Source: Pedococcus dokdonensis (GTDB lineage Bacteria; Actinomycetota; Actinomycetes; Actinomycetales; Dermatophilaceae). Taken from it: a stretch of 64,000 nucleotides of DNA. The stretch's first letter is position 1. Each line of letters opens with the position of its first letter. Positions 41,544 through 50,618 of the stretch are shown one piece after another. The stretch is taken from positions 744,001-808,000 of the forward strand of contig NZ_LT629711.1 of assembly GCF_900104525.1 (NCBI RefSeq). Reading direction: 5' to 3'. The translations under genes were made by a program, and so were the position numbers. A model generated the notes under the pieces. The model was not told where the DNA came from. It worked only from the letters and a program-made list of their open reading frames with translations, and did not search any database.

Positions 41544-41917
41544 GTCAGCCTTCCTTTCGTAGCGCCCGAAGGCGCGGTGTCCCTGATGAGACGAGTTGCC
41601 CCGGACTTCGGTTGATACATCCGGGAGTTTGTTTCCTGGATGGCCCGTCCGGTGCCGTGGTCAACAGTCAAGCACGCCACCTTCTTCCCCGTTGGTATTG
41701 GGTCATCATGTGGGTCATCTCATGTCGCATTGGGTGATTCGGAGATCGGGCGTCCGGTGGATGGGAAAACCGGCCGGGCGGTGGGTGACGCGACGCTGCC
41801 GCGTGCCTGCCGGGGCAGCGGGCGACGTCGGGATAGCGTGGGGTCGCCCTGTGTGAGCACGCAGGAGCCGGGCAGCACCCAGCCGTCGCCAGAAGACACC
41901 CCAGGAGCACAACACCC
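41544..41917. other. Gene-free divergent promoter region between the zinc-ribbon gene and parE
   Basis: 374 bases without a credible gene, with lower GC around 41590-41760. TAGCGT at 41834-41839 may be the parE -10 box. I found no strong inverted repeat. Confidence 0.5.
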
Positions 41918-44065
41918 TTGGCCACCGCCACCACCGCCAAGAAGGCCGCGACCACCAAGTCGACGTCCGACTACAGCGCGCACCACCTGCAGGTCCTCGA
42001 AGGGCTCGAGGCCGTGCGCAAGCGCCCCGGCATGTACATCGGGTCGACCGACGGCCGCGGGTTGATGCACTGCCTCTGGGAGATCATCGACAACGCGGTC
42101 GACGAGGCCCTGGCCGGTGTCTGCGACCGCATCGAGGTGGTCCTCTATCGCGACGGGTCGGTGGAGGTCCGCGACAACGGCCGCGGCATCCCGGTCGACA
42201 TCGAGCCGCGGACCGGTCTCACGGGTGTCGAGGTGGTCTTCACCAAGCTGCACGCGGGTGGCAAGTTCGGCGGCGGCTCCTACACGGCCTCCGGTGGACT
42301 GCACGGCGTGGGTGCCTCGGTCGTCAACGCGGTGTCGGCGCGGCTGGACGTCGAGGTCGACCGCGGGGGCAAGACCTATGCGATGAGCTTCCGGCGCGGC
42401 GAGCCCGGCTACTTCCCCGACGTCGCGACCGACGACAAGGCACCCGACCACGCCTTCACCCCCTACGAGCGCTCCAGCGAGCTGGCCGTGGTGGGCAAGA
42501 CCAAGCGAGGCGTCACCGGCAGCCGGATCCGCTACTGGGCCGACGACCAGATCTTCCTCAAGGACGCCGAGTTCGACTACGACGGGCTCGTGGCCCGGGC
42601 CCGCCAGACCTCGTTCCTCATCCCCGGCCTGACCCTGGTCATCCGCGACGAGCGCCGCAAGCCGGGCACGGCAGGCGAGTCCGCGACGCACGTCGAGACC
42701 CTCGTGCACGACGGGGGCATCTCCGAGTTCGCCGAGTTCCTCGCCCCCGACGCCCCGGTCACCGACGTCTGGCGTCTGCAGGGGAGCGGCACGTTCACCG
42801 AGACGGTCCCCGTGCTCGACGCGAACGGCCACATGACGCCGACCGCCGTCGACCGCGAGTGCGCCGTCGACGTGGCGGTGCGCTGGGGCACCGGCTACGA
42901 CGCCAAGGTCAGCTCCTTCGTCAACATCATCTCCACGCCCAAGGGCGGCACGCACCTGGCCGGGTTCGAGCAGGCGCTGTTGAAGGTGTTCCGCAAGCAG
43001 CTCGAGGTGAACAGCCGGCGGCTCAAGGTCGGCAGCGACAAGCCGGAGAAGGACGACGTCCTGGCCGGGCTGACCGCGGTCGTCACGGTGCGCCTGGCCG
43101 AGCCGCAGTTCGAGGGCCAGACCAAGGAGGTGCTGGGCACCAACGCCGTCCGCGCCATCGTGGCCAGGGTGGTCGAGCAGGAGCTGACCGCGCGGATCAC
43201 CTCGACCAAGCGCGGCGAGAAGGCCCAGGCCGCGCTGCTCCTGGAGAAGGTCGTCTCCGAGATGAAGTCGCGGATCAGCGCGCGGCTGCACAAGGAGACC
43301 CAGCGCCGCAAGAACGCGCTCGAGACGAGCAGCCTGCCGGCCAAGCTGGCCGACTGCCGGTCCACCGACGTCGAGAAGTCGGAGCTGTTCATCGTCGAGG
43401 GCGACAGCGCGCTGGGCACCGCAAAGCTCGCGCGCTCGAGTGACTACCAGGCGCTGCTGCCGATCCGCGGCAAGATCCTCAACGTCCAGAAGGCGTCGGT
43501 CTCCGACATGCTCAAGAACGCCGAGTGCGCCGCGATCATCCAGGTGATCGGGGCCGGCTCCGGGCGGTCCTTCGACCTCGATGTCGCCCGCTACGGCAAG
43601 GTCATCATCATGACCGACGCCGACGTCGACGGCGCCCACATCCGCACGCTGCTGCTCACCTTGTTCTTCCGCTACATGCGTCCGCTCGTCGAGGCCGGCC
43701 GGGTGTATGCCGCCGTGCCCCCGTTGCACCGCATCGAGGTCATCAACGCGGGTTCGAAGAAGAACGACCTGATCTACACCTACTCCGAGAAGGAGATGCG
43801 CACCACGGTCGCCTCGCTCGGCAAGCGGGGCAAGAACATCAAGCAGCCGCTGCAGCGCTACAAGGGCCTCGGTGAGATGGACGCCGACCAGCTGGCCGAG
43901 ACCACGATGGACCCGCGGCACCGCACGCTGCGCAAGGTCACCTTGCGCGACGCCGAGGCCGCCGAGCGCGTCTTCGAGCTCCTGATGGGCAACGACGTCG
44001 CTCCCCGCAAGGACTTCATCGTCGACTCCGCGGCCGGCCTGGACCGCGAGCGGATCGACGCCTGA
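41918..44065 (+). CDS. parE: Type IIA topoisomerase B subunit (topoisomerase IV-like)
   Basis: Codes for 715 residues from TTG 41918 with AGGAG upstream. GHKL ATPase: LEAVRKRPGMYIGS, EIIDNAVDEA (catalytic Glu), VRDNGRGIPVD and GLHGVGASVVNAVS. The TOPRIM domain has VEGDSALGTAK (EGDSA), then LPIRGKILNV and MTDADVDGAHI (DxD). Paired with the parC-like subunit encoded at 50.6 kb on the other strand. In Micrococcales this is the second GyrA/B-like pair, decatenating chromosomes; symbol parE is by context rather than a test of activity. Confidence 0.92.
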   Translation: MATATTAKKAATTKSTSDYSAHHLQVLEGLEAVRKRPGMYIGSTDGRGLMHCLWEIIDNAVDEALAGVCDRIEVVLYRDGSVEVRDNGRGIPVDIEPRTGLTGVEVVFTKLHAGGKFGGGSYTASGGLHGVGASVVNAVSARLDVEVDRGGKTYAMSFRRGEPGYFPDVATDDKAPDHAFTPYERSSELAVVGKTKRGVTGSRIRYWADDQIFLKDAEFDYDGLVARARQTSFLIPGLTLVIRDERRKPGTAGESATHVETLVHDGGISEFAEFLAPDAPVTDVWRLQGSGTFTETVPVLDANGHMTPTAVDRECAVDVAVRWGTGYDAKVSSFVNIISTPKGGTHLAGFEQALLKVFRKQLEVNSRRLKVGSDKPEKDDVLAGLTAVVTVRLAEPQFEGQTKEVLGTNAVRAIVARVVEQELTARITSTKRGEKAQAALLLEKVVSEMKSRISARLHKETQRRKNALETSSLPAKLADCRSTDVEKSELFIVEGDSALGTAKLARSSDYQALLPIRGKILNVQKASVSDMLKNAECAAIIQVIGAGSGRSFDLDVARYGKVIIMTDADVDGAHIRTLLLTLFFRYMRPLVEAGRVYAAVPPLHRIEVINAGSKKNDLIYTYSEKEMRTTVASLGKRGKNIKQPLQRYKGLGEMDADQLAETTMDPRHRTLRKVTLRDAEAAERVFELLMGNDVAPRKDFIVDSAAGLDRERIDA

Positions 44066-44182
44066 CCGCCCACGCACTGTGCGGCATACGCGGCGTTTGT
44101 CGTTGCCCTGCTGTGTGATCTAGGCCACTGTGGGGGTCTGCAGGGGCCGTGAAGGGCGGTCCCCGCGACCGAGAGGTGTGCC

Positions 44183-45622
44183 ATGAGCGCTGTCGCCGAA
44201 GCCGACACGGGGGAGACCGAGACCGAGCTCAAGCGGGTGATGGGACCCAAGCTCCTGCTGCTGTTCATCGTCGGCGACATCCTGGGAACGGGGGTGTACG
44301 CCCTGACCGGTGAGGTGGCCAGCGAGGTCGGGGGAGCGGCCTGGGCGCCGTTCATCGTGGCCTTCGGCATCGCCATGATCACGGCCTTCTCGTACCTCGA
44401 GCTGGTCACGAAGTACCCGCAGGCGGCCGGCGCGGCGCTCTACACGCACAAGGCGTTCGGGGTGCACTTCCTGACCTTCATCGTGTGCTTCACCGTGATG
44501 TGCTCCGGCATCACGAGCGCCTCGACCGCCTCCCGGGCCTTCGCGTCCAACCTCGCGACCGGGTTCGGGCTGGACAAGGGCAACACCAACCTCGTGATGT
44601 TCATCGCCCTCGGGTTCATGCTGCTCGTCGCGGCGGTCAACTTCCGGGGTGTCGGCGAGAGCGTCAAGGCCAACATCGTCCTGACCCTGGTCGAGCTGTC
44701 CGGTCTGCTCCTCGTGATCCTGGTCGGCTTCTTCGCGATCTTCGAGGGGAAGACCGACTTCTCCCGCACCATGGTCTTCGACAGCCCCAGCGACAAGAAC
44801 GCCTTCCTGGCCGTCACCGCAGCCACGTCACTGGCCTTCTTCGCGATGGTGGGCTTCGAGGACTCGGTCAACATGGCCGAGGAGACCAAGGACCCGGTCA
44901 AGATCTTCCCGAAGATGATGATCACCGGCATCAGCATCACCGGGGTCATCTACGTCCTGGTCGCCCTGTTCGCAGTCGCGATCGTGCCGGTGGGCGAGCT
45001 GGGTGAGAGCGAGACCCCGCTCGTGACGGTCGTCGAGAAGGCCGCGCCCTCGATCCCGATCGACGACCTGCTGCCGTTCATCTCGATGTTCGCGGTGGCC
45101 AACTCGGCGCTGATCAACATGCTGATGGCGAGTCGGCTGCTCTACGGCATGGCCAGGCAGGAGGTCCTGCCGCCGTTCCTCGGCCGGGTGCACCGAGGTC
45201 GCCGGACGCCCTGGGTCGCGATCCTGTTCACGACCGCCATCGCGTTCGGGCTGATCATCCTGGTGACCAAGCAGAGCGGCAGCAACGTCATCGGCGCCCT
45301 GGGTGGCACGACCGCCCTCTTGCTGCTCGGCGTCTTCACCATCGTCAACATCTGCGTCCTCGTGCTGCGCAAGGACACCATCGACCGACGACACTTCGTC
45401 ACGCCCACGGTGCTGCCGATCCTCGGAGCGGCGCTCTGCTTCTTCTTCGTCACGCCGCTCACCGGACGCGACACGATCCAGTACAAGATCGCCGGTTGGC
45501 TGCTCGCCCTCGGCGTGGTCCTGTGGGCCATCACCTGGTTCGCGAACCGCGCACTGCGGGCGAAGAAGACCTACCTGCGAGACCCCGAGGAGCTGGCCGA
45601 GCACGAGGGCGGGGTCAACTAG
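44183..45622 (+). CDS. APC-superfamily amino-acid permease
   Basis: Codes for 479 residues with twelve hydrophobic segments. LLLFIVGDILGTGVYALTGEVA is the glycine-rich first helix of APC transporters, and MVGFEDSVNMAEETKDPVKIFPK is the conserved loop after helix 6. It probably imports an amino acid or polyamine by proton symport. ATG 44183 follows GAGAGGTGTGCC. It stands alone between parE and the LacI-type gene. Confidence 0.9.
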   Translation: MSAVAEADTGETETELKRVMGPKLLLLFIVGDILGTGVYALTGEVASEVGGAAWAPFIVAFGIAMITAFSYLELVTKYPQAAGAALYTHKAFGVHFLTFIVCFTVMCSGITSASTASRAFASNLATGFGLDKGNTNLVMFIALGFMLLVAAVNFRGVGESVKANIVLTLVELSGLLLVILVGFFAIFEGKTDFSRTMVFDSPSDKNAFLAVTAATSLAFFAMVGFEDSVNMAEETKDPVKIFPKMMITGISITGVIYVLVALFAVAIVPVGELGESETPLVTVVEKAAPSIPIDDLLPFISMFAVANSALINMLMASRLLYGMARQEVLPPFLGRVHRGRRTPWVAILFTTAIAFGLIILVTKQSGSNVIGALGGTTALLLLGVFTIVNICVLVLRKDTIDRRHFVTPTVLPILGAALCFFFVTPLTGRDTIQYKIAGWLLALGVVLWAITWFANRALRAKKTYLRDPEELAEHEGGVN

Positions 45623-45640
45623 CCCGGACCAGGCCGTCGC

Positions 45641-46693
45641 TCAGGCGACGACGACGGACTCCTTCGTCCGTTGCCCCCCACCGGCCCGCCGCGGCGGGCC
45701 GGTGGACCCCCGCACGACGAGCTCGACGTCCAGCACGTCGTCCACGACGACGTCACCGGCGCGACTGCGCAGTGCGTCGAGCATGATCTGGCCGGCCCGG
45801 CGGCCCTGCGCCTCGACGTCCTGGCGCACCGTCGTGAGGTCGAAGATCTCCGCGTGGACGTGGTCGTCGATCCCGATGACCGAGACGTCCTCCGGGACCC
45901 GCAGCCCGTGCCGCCGGGCAGCGCTCATCACCCCGAAGGCCATCTCGTCGGAGGCCGCGACGACGCAGGTCGGGAAGTCACGCTGCGCGAACAGGCGGTC
46001 GGCGTGCTCCGCGGCCCCCGCCGCCGTCCAGTCGCACTCCAGGGTCCACTCGGGAGGACAGACCAGCCCGTGGTCGGACAGCACCTTCGTGAAGGCCTCA
46101 CGCCGGTCGTAGGGCGTCTGCAGGTGCGTGATCGAGGCCGGGACCGTGCCCGCGTAGCCGATGTCCCGGTGCCCCAGGTCGACGACGTACCGCGTGGCGA
46201 GGGCCATGGCGGCTCCGTCGTCGATCCGCACCGACGGCCAGCCGGGCTGGCGGTTGCCGACCGTCACCACCGGCAGGCCGAGGCGGTCGAGGACCGAGCG
46301 CTCGCTGGGCACCGGCGGCACGTTGAGGATGATCGCGCCGTCGGCCCGCTTCCAGAGCATGGTCTGGGTGATCGGCAGCCGCGTGTCGAAGGTGTGGCCC
46401 TCGAGGTCGCAGAGCAGGACGTGGTAGCCGTCCTCACGCAGGACCTTCTCGATGCCGCTCACGACCGTGGCGAAGAACCACCGGTTGAAGTAGGGGGTGA
46501 TCACCCCCACGCCGCGGGTGCGCCCGGACACCAGGCTGGTGGCGGCGGGGGAGGCGACATAGTGCAGCTCGCTCGCTGCGGCGAGCACCCGGTCACGGGT
46601 GTGGGGGCTGACCCGGTCGACGCCGCGCAGCGCCCGGGACACGGTCGCCACCGACACGCCCGCGGCCTTGGCCACGTCGCCGATGGTCGTCAT
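45641..46693 (-). CDS. LacI-family transcriptional repressor of the sugar operon
   Basis: Codes for 350 residues from ATG 46693 with GGAGG upstream. The HTH is canonical (TIGDVAKAAGVSVATVSRALRG) with hinge LVSGRTRGVGVI; the periplasmic-binding-like core ends VSVIGIDDHVHAEIFDLTTVRQD. It is the last gene of the sugar ABC operon and almost certainly binds the LacI-type operator at 50437-50450 in front of the binding-protein gene. Confidence 0.93.
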   Translation of the reverse strand: MTTIGDVAKAAGVSVATVSRALRGVDRVSPHTRDRVLAAASELHYVASPAATSLVSGRTRGVGVITPYFNRWFFATVVSGIEKVLREDGYHVLLCDLEGHTFDTRLPITQTMLWKRADGAIILNVPPVPSERSVLDRLGLPVVTVGNRQPGWPSVRIDDGAAMALATRYVVDLGHRDIGYAGTVPASITHLQTPYDRREAFTKVLSDHGLVCPPEWTLECDWTAAGAAEHADRLFAQRDFPTCVVAASDEMAFGVMSAARRHGLRVPEDVSVIGIDDHVHAEIFDLTTVRQDVEAQGRRAGQIMLDALRSRAGDVVVDDVLDVELVVRGSTGPPRRAGGGQRTKESVVVA

Positions 46694-46713
46694 CCCACAC
46701 CTCCACTCGAGGT

Positions 46714-46938
46714 CTAGGCGCCGGTGTTGCGCCTCAGCCGCCAGACGAACCAGAGGATCAGCACGAGGACCGCGAGGAGCGCGGCGGAGAAGCCCGCCGG
46801 CTCCCCGCGAACCTCCAACAGGACCGTCTGGACGACCGCCATGAATGCGAAGAACCCGATGATGCCGAGCAGCATGTCGAGTCGCTGCGCGCGTGCCTTC
46901 TGGCCGCCCGTGCCAGTGCCGGGGTTGAAGAGACCCAT
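46714..46938 (-). CDS. Small two-helix membrane protein of the sugar ABC operon
   Basis: Codes for 74 residues. A short polar N-terminus, two hydrophobic segments (LLGIIGFFAFMAVVQTVLLEV and FSAALLAVLVLILWFVWRL) and a basic tail. It lies between the permease and repressor genes on the same strand. I recognise no family; a helper of the permeases is only a guess. Confidence 0.72.
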   Translation of the reverse strand: MGLFNPGTGTGGQKARAQRLDMLLGIIGFFAFMAVVQTVLLEVRGEPAGFSAALLAVLVLILWFVWRLRRNTGA

Positions 46939-46965
46939 GATCGCCTGTCGCCTGTCGGCCGTCGC

Positions 46966-47874
46966 CTAGCCCTTCACGCCGCCGGCGGTCAGGCCGGAGA
47001 CGATCTTGCGCTGGAAGATCAGCACCATGATGATCAGCGGCACCGTCACGATCGTTCCGGCGGCCATGACCGCCGTGTAGGGCTCCTGACGGGGCTGGGC
47101 GCCGGTGAACTGGGCGATGGCCACCGTGACCGTCTGGGTCGCCGGCGTCGAGAACTGCGCCGCCAGGAGGAACTCGTTCCAGCTCGCGATGAAGGCCAGG
47201 ATCGCCGTGGTGAACAGGCCGGGTGCGGCCAGCGGGATCATGATCTTGCGGAACGCCTGCCCCGGCGTGCACCCGTCGATCCGCGCGGATTCCTCGAGCT
47301 CCCATGGCATCTCGGCCAGGAAGGCTGTGAGGGTGTAGATCGTGAGTGGTAGCGCGAAGGAGATGTTCGGGATGATCAGTGCCTGGTAGTTGGCGCCGGT
47401 GAGCCAGCCCCAGTCGGAGAACATCTGGAACAGCGGCGAGACCAGGGCGACGCCCGGGAACATCGACGAGCCCAGGATGATGCCGAGGACGATGTACTTG
47501 CCCGGGAAGTGCAGCCGGGCCAGCGCGTACGACGCGAACACCCCGACGACCATGGCCACGACGGTCGTCACGATGCCGATGATGACCGAGTGCCACAGCG
47601 CCGCACCGAAGTGGTTGCCGCGCTCCGTGGAGAAGGCCGTGCGGAAGTTGTCGAGCGTCACGTGGGTGGGCCACGGGCTGTTGTCGAAGGTGTAGCCGAC
47701 GTCGCGGAAGGCCGTGACGATCATCCAGTAGAACGGGGCCAGACCCCAGATGACGATCGCAGCGAGGCCGAGGTACATCCGGATCTTCGCGTTGCGGTCG
47801 CTCTTGAAGTGGATCTCCTGGGCCTCGGTGCGCCCCGAGGCCGGAGGAGCGGCCGTGGTGGTCGAGGTGCTCAT
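46966..47874 (-). CDS. Sugar ABC transporter permease, MalG type
   Basis: Codes for 302 residues with six hydrophobic segments. The cytoplasmic EAA loop (EESARIDGCTPGQAFRKIMIPLAAPG) that docks the ATPase is intact. Its ATG is one base from the stop of the upstream permease. No ATPase gene is present in the operon, so a shared MsiK-type ATPase is expected. Confidence 0.93.
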   Translation of the reverse strand: MSTSTTTAAPPASGRTEAQEIHFKSDRNAKIRMYLGLAAIVIWGLAPFYWMIVTAFRDVGYTFDNSPWPTHVTLDNFRTAFSTERGNHFGAALWHSVIIGIVTTVVAMVVGVFASYALARLHFPGKYIVLGIILGSSMFPGVALVSPLFQMFSDWGWLTGANYQALIIPNISFALPLTIYTLTAFLAEMPWELEESARIDGCTPGQAFRKIMIPLAAPGLFTTAILAFIASWNEFLLAAQFSTPATQTVTVAIAQFTGAQPRQEPYTAVMAAGTIVTVPLIIMVLIFQRKIVSGLTAGGVKG

Positions 47875-47875
47875 C

Positions 47876-48937
47876 TCAGGCTCCTGTCGAGGTGGCGTTG
47901 GCGGCGACCGGGTTGCCGGTCTGGGCGTCGGGGTCCTTCTTCGGCTTGGCCTTCTCCGGCGGCTTCTGGATCACGTCGGCCCCACCGAACTTGATGAACA
48001 GGAAGGCGGTGAAGGCGATCAGCAGGAACACGATCGTCGAGAGCGCGGAGGCGCTGTGGAAGCCGCTGCGGATCTGTTTGATGACCAGCATGGACAACGA
48101 GGTCGTGCCGCCGGCGCCTTGGGTGAGGATGGCTGGGAGGTCGTAGATGCGCAGCACGTCGAGGGTGCGGAACAGCACGGCGACCATCAACGGCACCTTG
48201 ACGAGCGGGAGGGTGATCCGCAGGAAGGTCTGGACCTTGCTGGCGCCATCGATCTCGGCTGCCTCGTAGACGTCCGAGGGGATCAGCTGGAGCCCGGCGA
48301 GGATCAGCAGGGCCATGAACGGGGTGGTCTTCCAGACGTCGGCGATGATGATCGCGAACTTGGCCGCCCACGGGTCGCTGGTCCACAGCTGGGGCGAGAC
48401 GCCCAGGAAACCCAGCAGGGTGTTGGCGATGCCGTCGTAGGCGAAGATGAAGAACCAGAGCTTGGCCGTCACGGCGGTCGGGATGGCCCAGGGGATGAGG
48501 ATGGCCGCGCGAACCAGGGCGCGACCCTTGAAGTCGCGGTTCATGATCATCGCGAACCACATGCCGAGCAGCACCTCGACGACGACGCTGACGACCGTGA
48601 AGAAGAGGGTCACCCAGAGGGCGTCGTAGAACTGTGCGCCGAGGGTGCCGGGGGGACAGTCGACCTCACCACACTTCTGGAGCAACCAGTGGGTGTAGTT
48701 CGACAGGCCCGCGTTGCCGCCCTCGACGAACAACCCGGTGGCCGGATCGAGGCCCTGGTCCTTGCCGAAGGACAGCTGGATCGCCTTGACCAGCGGGTAG
48801 ATGATGATCAGGGTCAGGAAGGCGATGGTGGGGGCCACCAGGAGGAGGCCCTGACGGCCTTGTCCCGCGTTGAGCCCCTTGCTCTTCTTCGGCTTCTTAC
48901 CGCTCGCTTGGGGTGCGGTTGTCGTGGCTGCGCTCAT
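47876..48937 (-). CDS. Sugar ABC transporter permease, MalF type
   Basis: Codes for 353 residues with six or more hydrophobic segments and a large external loop (about residues 70-130) carrying two Cys. The EAA loop reads YEAAEIDGASKVQTFLRITLPL. It forms the membrane channel with the next permease. The first gene after a strong intercistronic hairpin at 49032-49068. Confidence 0.93.
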   Translation of the reverse strand: MSAATTTAPQASGKKPKKSKGLNAGQGRQGLLLVAPTIAFLTLIIIYPLVKAIQLSFGKDQGLDPATGLFVEGGNAGLSNYTHWLLQKCGEVDCPPGTLGAQFYDALWVTLFFTVVSVVVEVLLGMWFAMIMNRDFKGRALVRAAILIPWAIPTAVTAKLWFFIFAYDGIANTLLGFLGVSPQLWTSDPWAAKFAIIIADVWKTTPFMALLILAGLQLIPSDVYEAAEIDGASKVQTFLRITLPLVKVPLMVAVLFRTLDVLRIYDLPAILTQGAGGTTSLSMLVIKQIRSGFHSASALSTIVFLLIAFTAFLFIKFGGADVIQKPPEKAKPKKDPDAQTGNPVAANATSTGA

Positions 48938-49031
48938 GCCTGCTCCTAGCCCGGGAGGTGCGTCTCAGGGTGGTCGAGATGGGGGTCGCGTCGGAGCGTC
49001 GACCCAGAAGTGCGAAGGCAGGGGTCCTGCA

Positions 49032-49068
49032 GGTGTGGGGGTGGCCCCGTGGGGGCCACCCCCACACC
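49032..49068 (-). terminator. 17-bp intercistronic hairpin between binding protein and permeases
   Basis: GGTGTGGGGGTGGCCCC (49032-49048) pairs perfectly with 49052-49068 around a 3-base loop. It follows the binding-protein stop by only 23 bases and precedes the permease by about 95. It may act as a partial terminator or 3' end stabiliser that keeps binding protein in excess of permease. Confidence 0.75.
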
Positions 49069-49091
49069 GTTGGGATGTTGCGTCGGACTGG

Positions 49092-50369
49092 TTAGCCGCC
49101 GGCTGCCTGCATGGCGGCCTGCATGTCCTTGACCGCGGCCTCAGGAGTCTTCTGGCCCTGGATGGCCGCGTAGAAGTTGTCCTGGATGGCCTGGGTCACT
49201 GCGGGGTAGAACGGGGTGACCGGACGGGCCACGGCGTTCGCGATCGACTCCTTGAGCACCGGCAGGTACGGGTACTTGGCGACCAGTGCGGGGTCGTCGT
49301 AGAGGTCCGCCCGGACCGGGGCCAGCGAGCCCTTCTCCATGTTGGTCTTCTGCTCCTCGGGGCTGGTGAGGAACTTCAGGAAGTCCAGCGCCGTCGCCTT
49401 GTTCTTGGAGTAGGCGCTGATCGCGGCCTGGTGTCCACCGAGGGTCGACGTGCCGGGGCCGTCGACGCCGGGGAGCGGGGCGACCTTGAACTTGCCCTTG
49501 ACCTTCGACGAGGCGTCGGTGCTGGCCAGGTTGTAGACGTACGGCCAGTTGCGCAGGAACAGCAGCTTGCCGGCCTGGAACGACGCGCGGCTCTGCTCCT
49601 CCTGGTAGGTGATGGCCTGCTTGGGGATGTCGCCGTTCTTGTAGTGGTCGGCGAGCTCCTTCAGGCCCTTGGCGGCCTCGGGCGAGTCGACGGTGGGCTT
49701 GCCCGCGTCGTCGACGACCTTGGCGCCGTAGGCGTTCATCCACTCGGTGGCGTTACACGTGCCACCCTCGTACTTGGCGAACTGGCCCGCAAAGCAGTCC
49801 ATGCCGTTCTGCTTGGCGATGGAGCACATCGACCACATCTCGTCGATGGTCTTCGGCGGGGTCTTCACCAGGTCGGACCGGTAGTAGAGCATCGCGCCGT
49901 CCGAGGAGGTCGGGGCGGCGAAGAGGGTCTTGTTGTAGGTCGACGCCTTGACGGGGGGCTCGATGAAGCCGGTGGTGTCGAGCTTGAAGTTGTCCTTGAG
50001 CGGCGTCAGCCAGCCCTTGGCGGCGAACTCGGCCACCCACACCACGTCGACGGAGACGACGTCGTAGCTCGGGTCCTTGGCCTGGAAGTGCTGGACGAGG
50101 TCGTCGTGCTGCTGGTCGGCCTGGTCGGACTGCTCCTTGATCGTCACCTTCTCGTTCGGGTGGGCGGCGTTCCAGCGCTCGGCCTGGGGCGCGAGGAGAC
50201 CGCTGTTGTCCTTGCCCTGGACGTAGGTGATCGGTCCGCGGCCGGTCGCCCCGGAGGCCGCAGGATCGTTGCCGCCGTCATCGCCGCCACAGGCCGAGGC
50301 GACGAGCGCCACGGCCACAGCTCCGGCCATCACCGTGAGGGTGCGCCGCTTGTGCATTCGGAGGGCCAT
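49092..50369 (-). CDS. Sugar-binding lipoprotein of the ABC transporter
   Basis: Codes for 425 residues. A lipoprotein signal peptide: MHKRRTLTVMAGAVAVALVASAC, with the lipobox Cys near residue 27 and a flexible GGDDGG linker. The body follows SBP family 1 (maltose/oligosaccharide type), e.g. VVSVDVVWVAEFAAKGWL and AAPTSSDGAMLYYRSDL. It captures the sugar outside the cell. GGAGG lies seven bases before the ATG. The promoter carries a LacI-type operator. Confidence 0.93.
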   Translation of the reverse strand: MALRMHKRRTLTVMAGAVAVALVASACGGDDGGNDPAASGATGRGPITYVQGKDNSGLLAPQAERWNAAHPNEKVTIKEQSDQADQQHDDLVQHFQAKDPSYDVVSVDVVWVAEFAAKGWLTPLKDNFKLDTTGFIEPPVKASTYNKTLFAAPTSSDGAMLYYRSDLVKTPPKTIDEMWSMCSIAKQNGMDCFAGQFAKYEGGTCNATEWMNAYGAKVVDDAGKPTVDSPEAAKGLKELADHYKNGDIPKQAITYQEEQSRASFQAGKLLFLRNWPYVYNLASTDASSKVKGKFKVAPLPGVDGPGTSTLGGHQAAISAYSKNKATALDFLKFLTSPEEQKTNMEKGSLAPVRADLYDDPALVAKYPYLPVLKESIANAVARPVTPFYPAVTQAIQDNFYAAIQGQKTPEAAVKDMQAAMQAAGG

Positions 50370-50436
50370 ACGCCCGCCTCCATTTCTCGCGTGAGCTGAG
50401 GCGGACGTGCCTCAGCGGTGAGGTGAACCGTCCTCA

Positions 50437-50450
50437 TGTAAACGTTTGCG
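50437..50450. promoter_or_regulatory. LacI-type operator of the sugar operon
   Basis: TGTAAACGTTTGCG, a close match to the LacI/GalR consensus with a central CG. On the minus strand it overlaps the interval between a possible TTGCGG -35 and TTACAT -10 of the binding-protein gene. Target of the operon's own repressor (inference). Confidence 0.75.
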
Positions 50451-50476
50451 CTCCGTCACCGCAATCCAAAGATGCG

Positions 50477-50493
50477 ATCGTTCCGGTAACGAT
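50477..50493. promoter_or_regulatory. Secondary inverted repeat upstream of the sugar operon
   Basis: ATCGTT and AACGAT separated by CCGGT, about 30 bases upstream of the operator. Possible auxiliary site. The rest of the gap to parC (50494-50618) shows nothing clear. Confidence 0.35.
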
Positions 50494-50618
50494 TGGGTAA
50501 CTGCGGGCAGGCGCCTGCGTGAGGCGTCGGAGTTGTCCGGATCCGGCACTCCGCGGCCGACGCGGGGGGGTCCGCGCGGACGACCCGGTGGCCGGTGGCG
50601 GGTGGGCCGACGCGGCGC

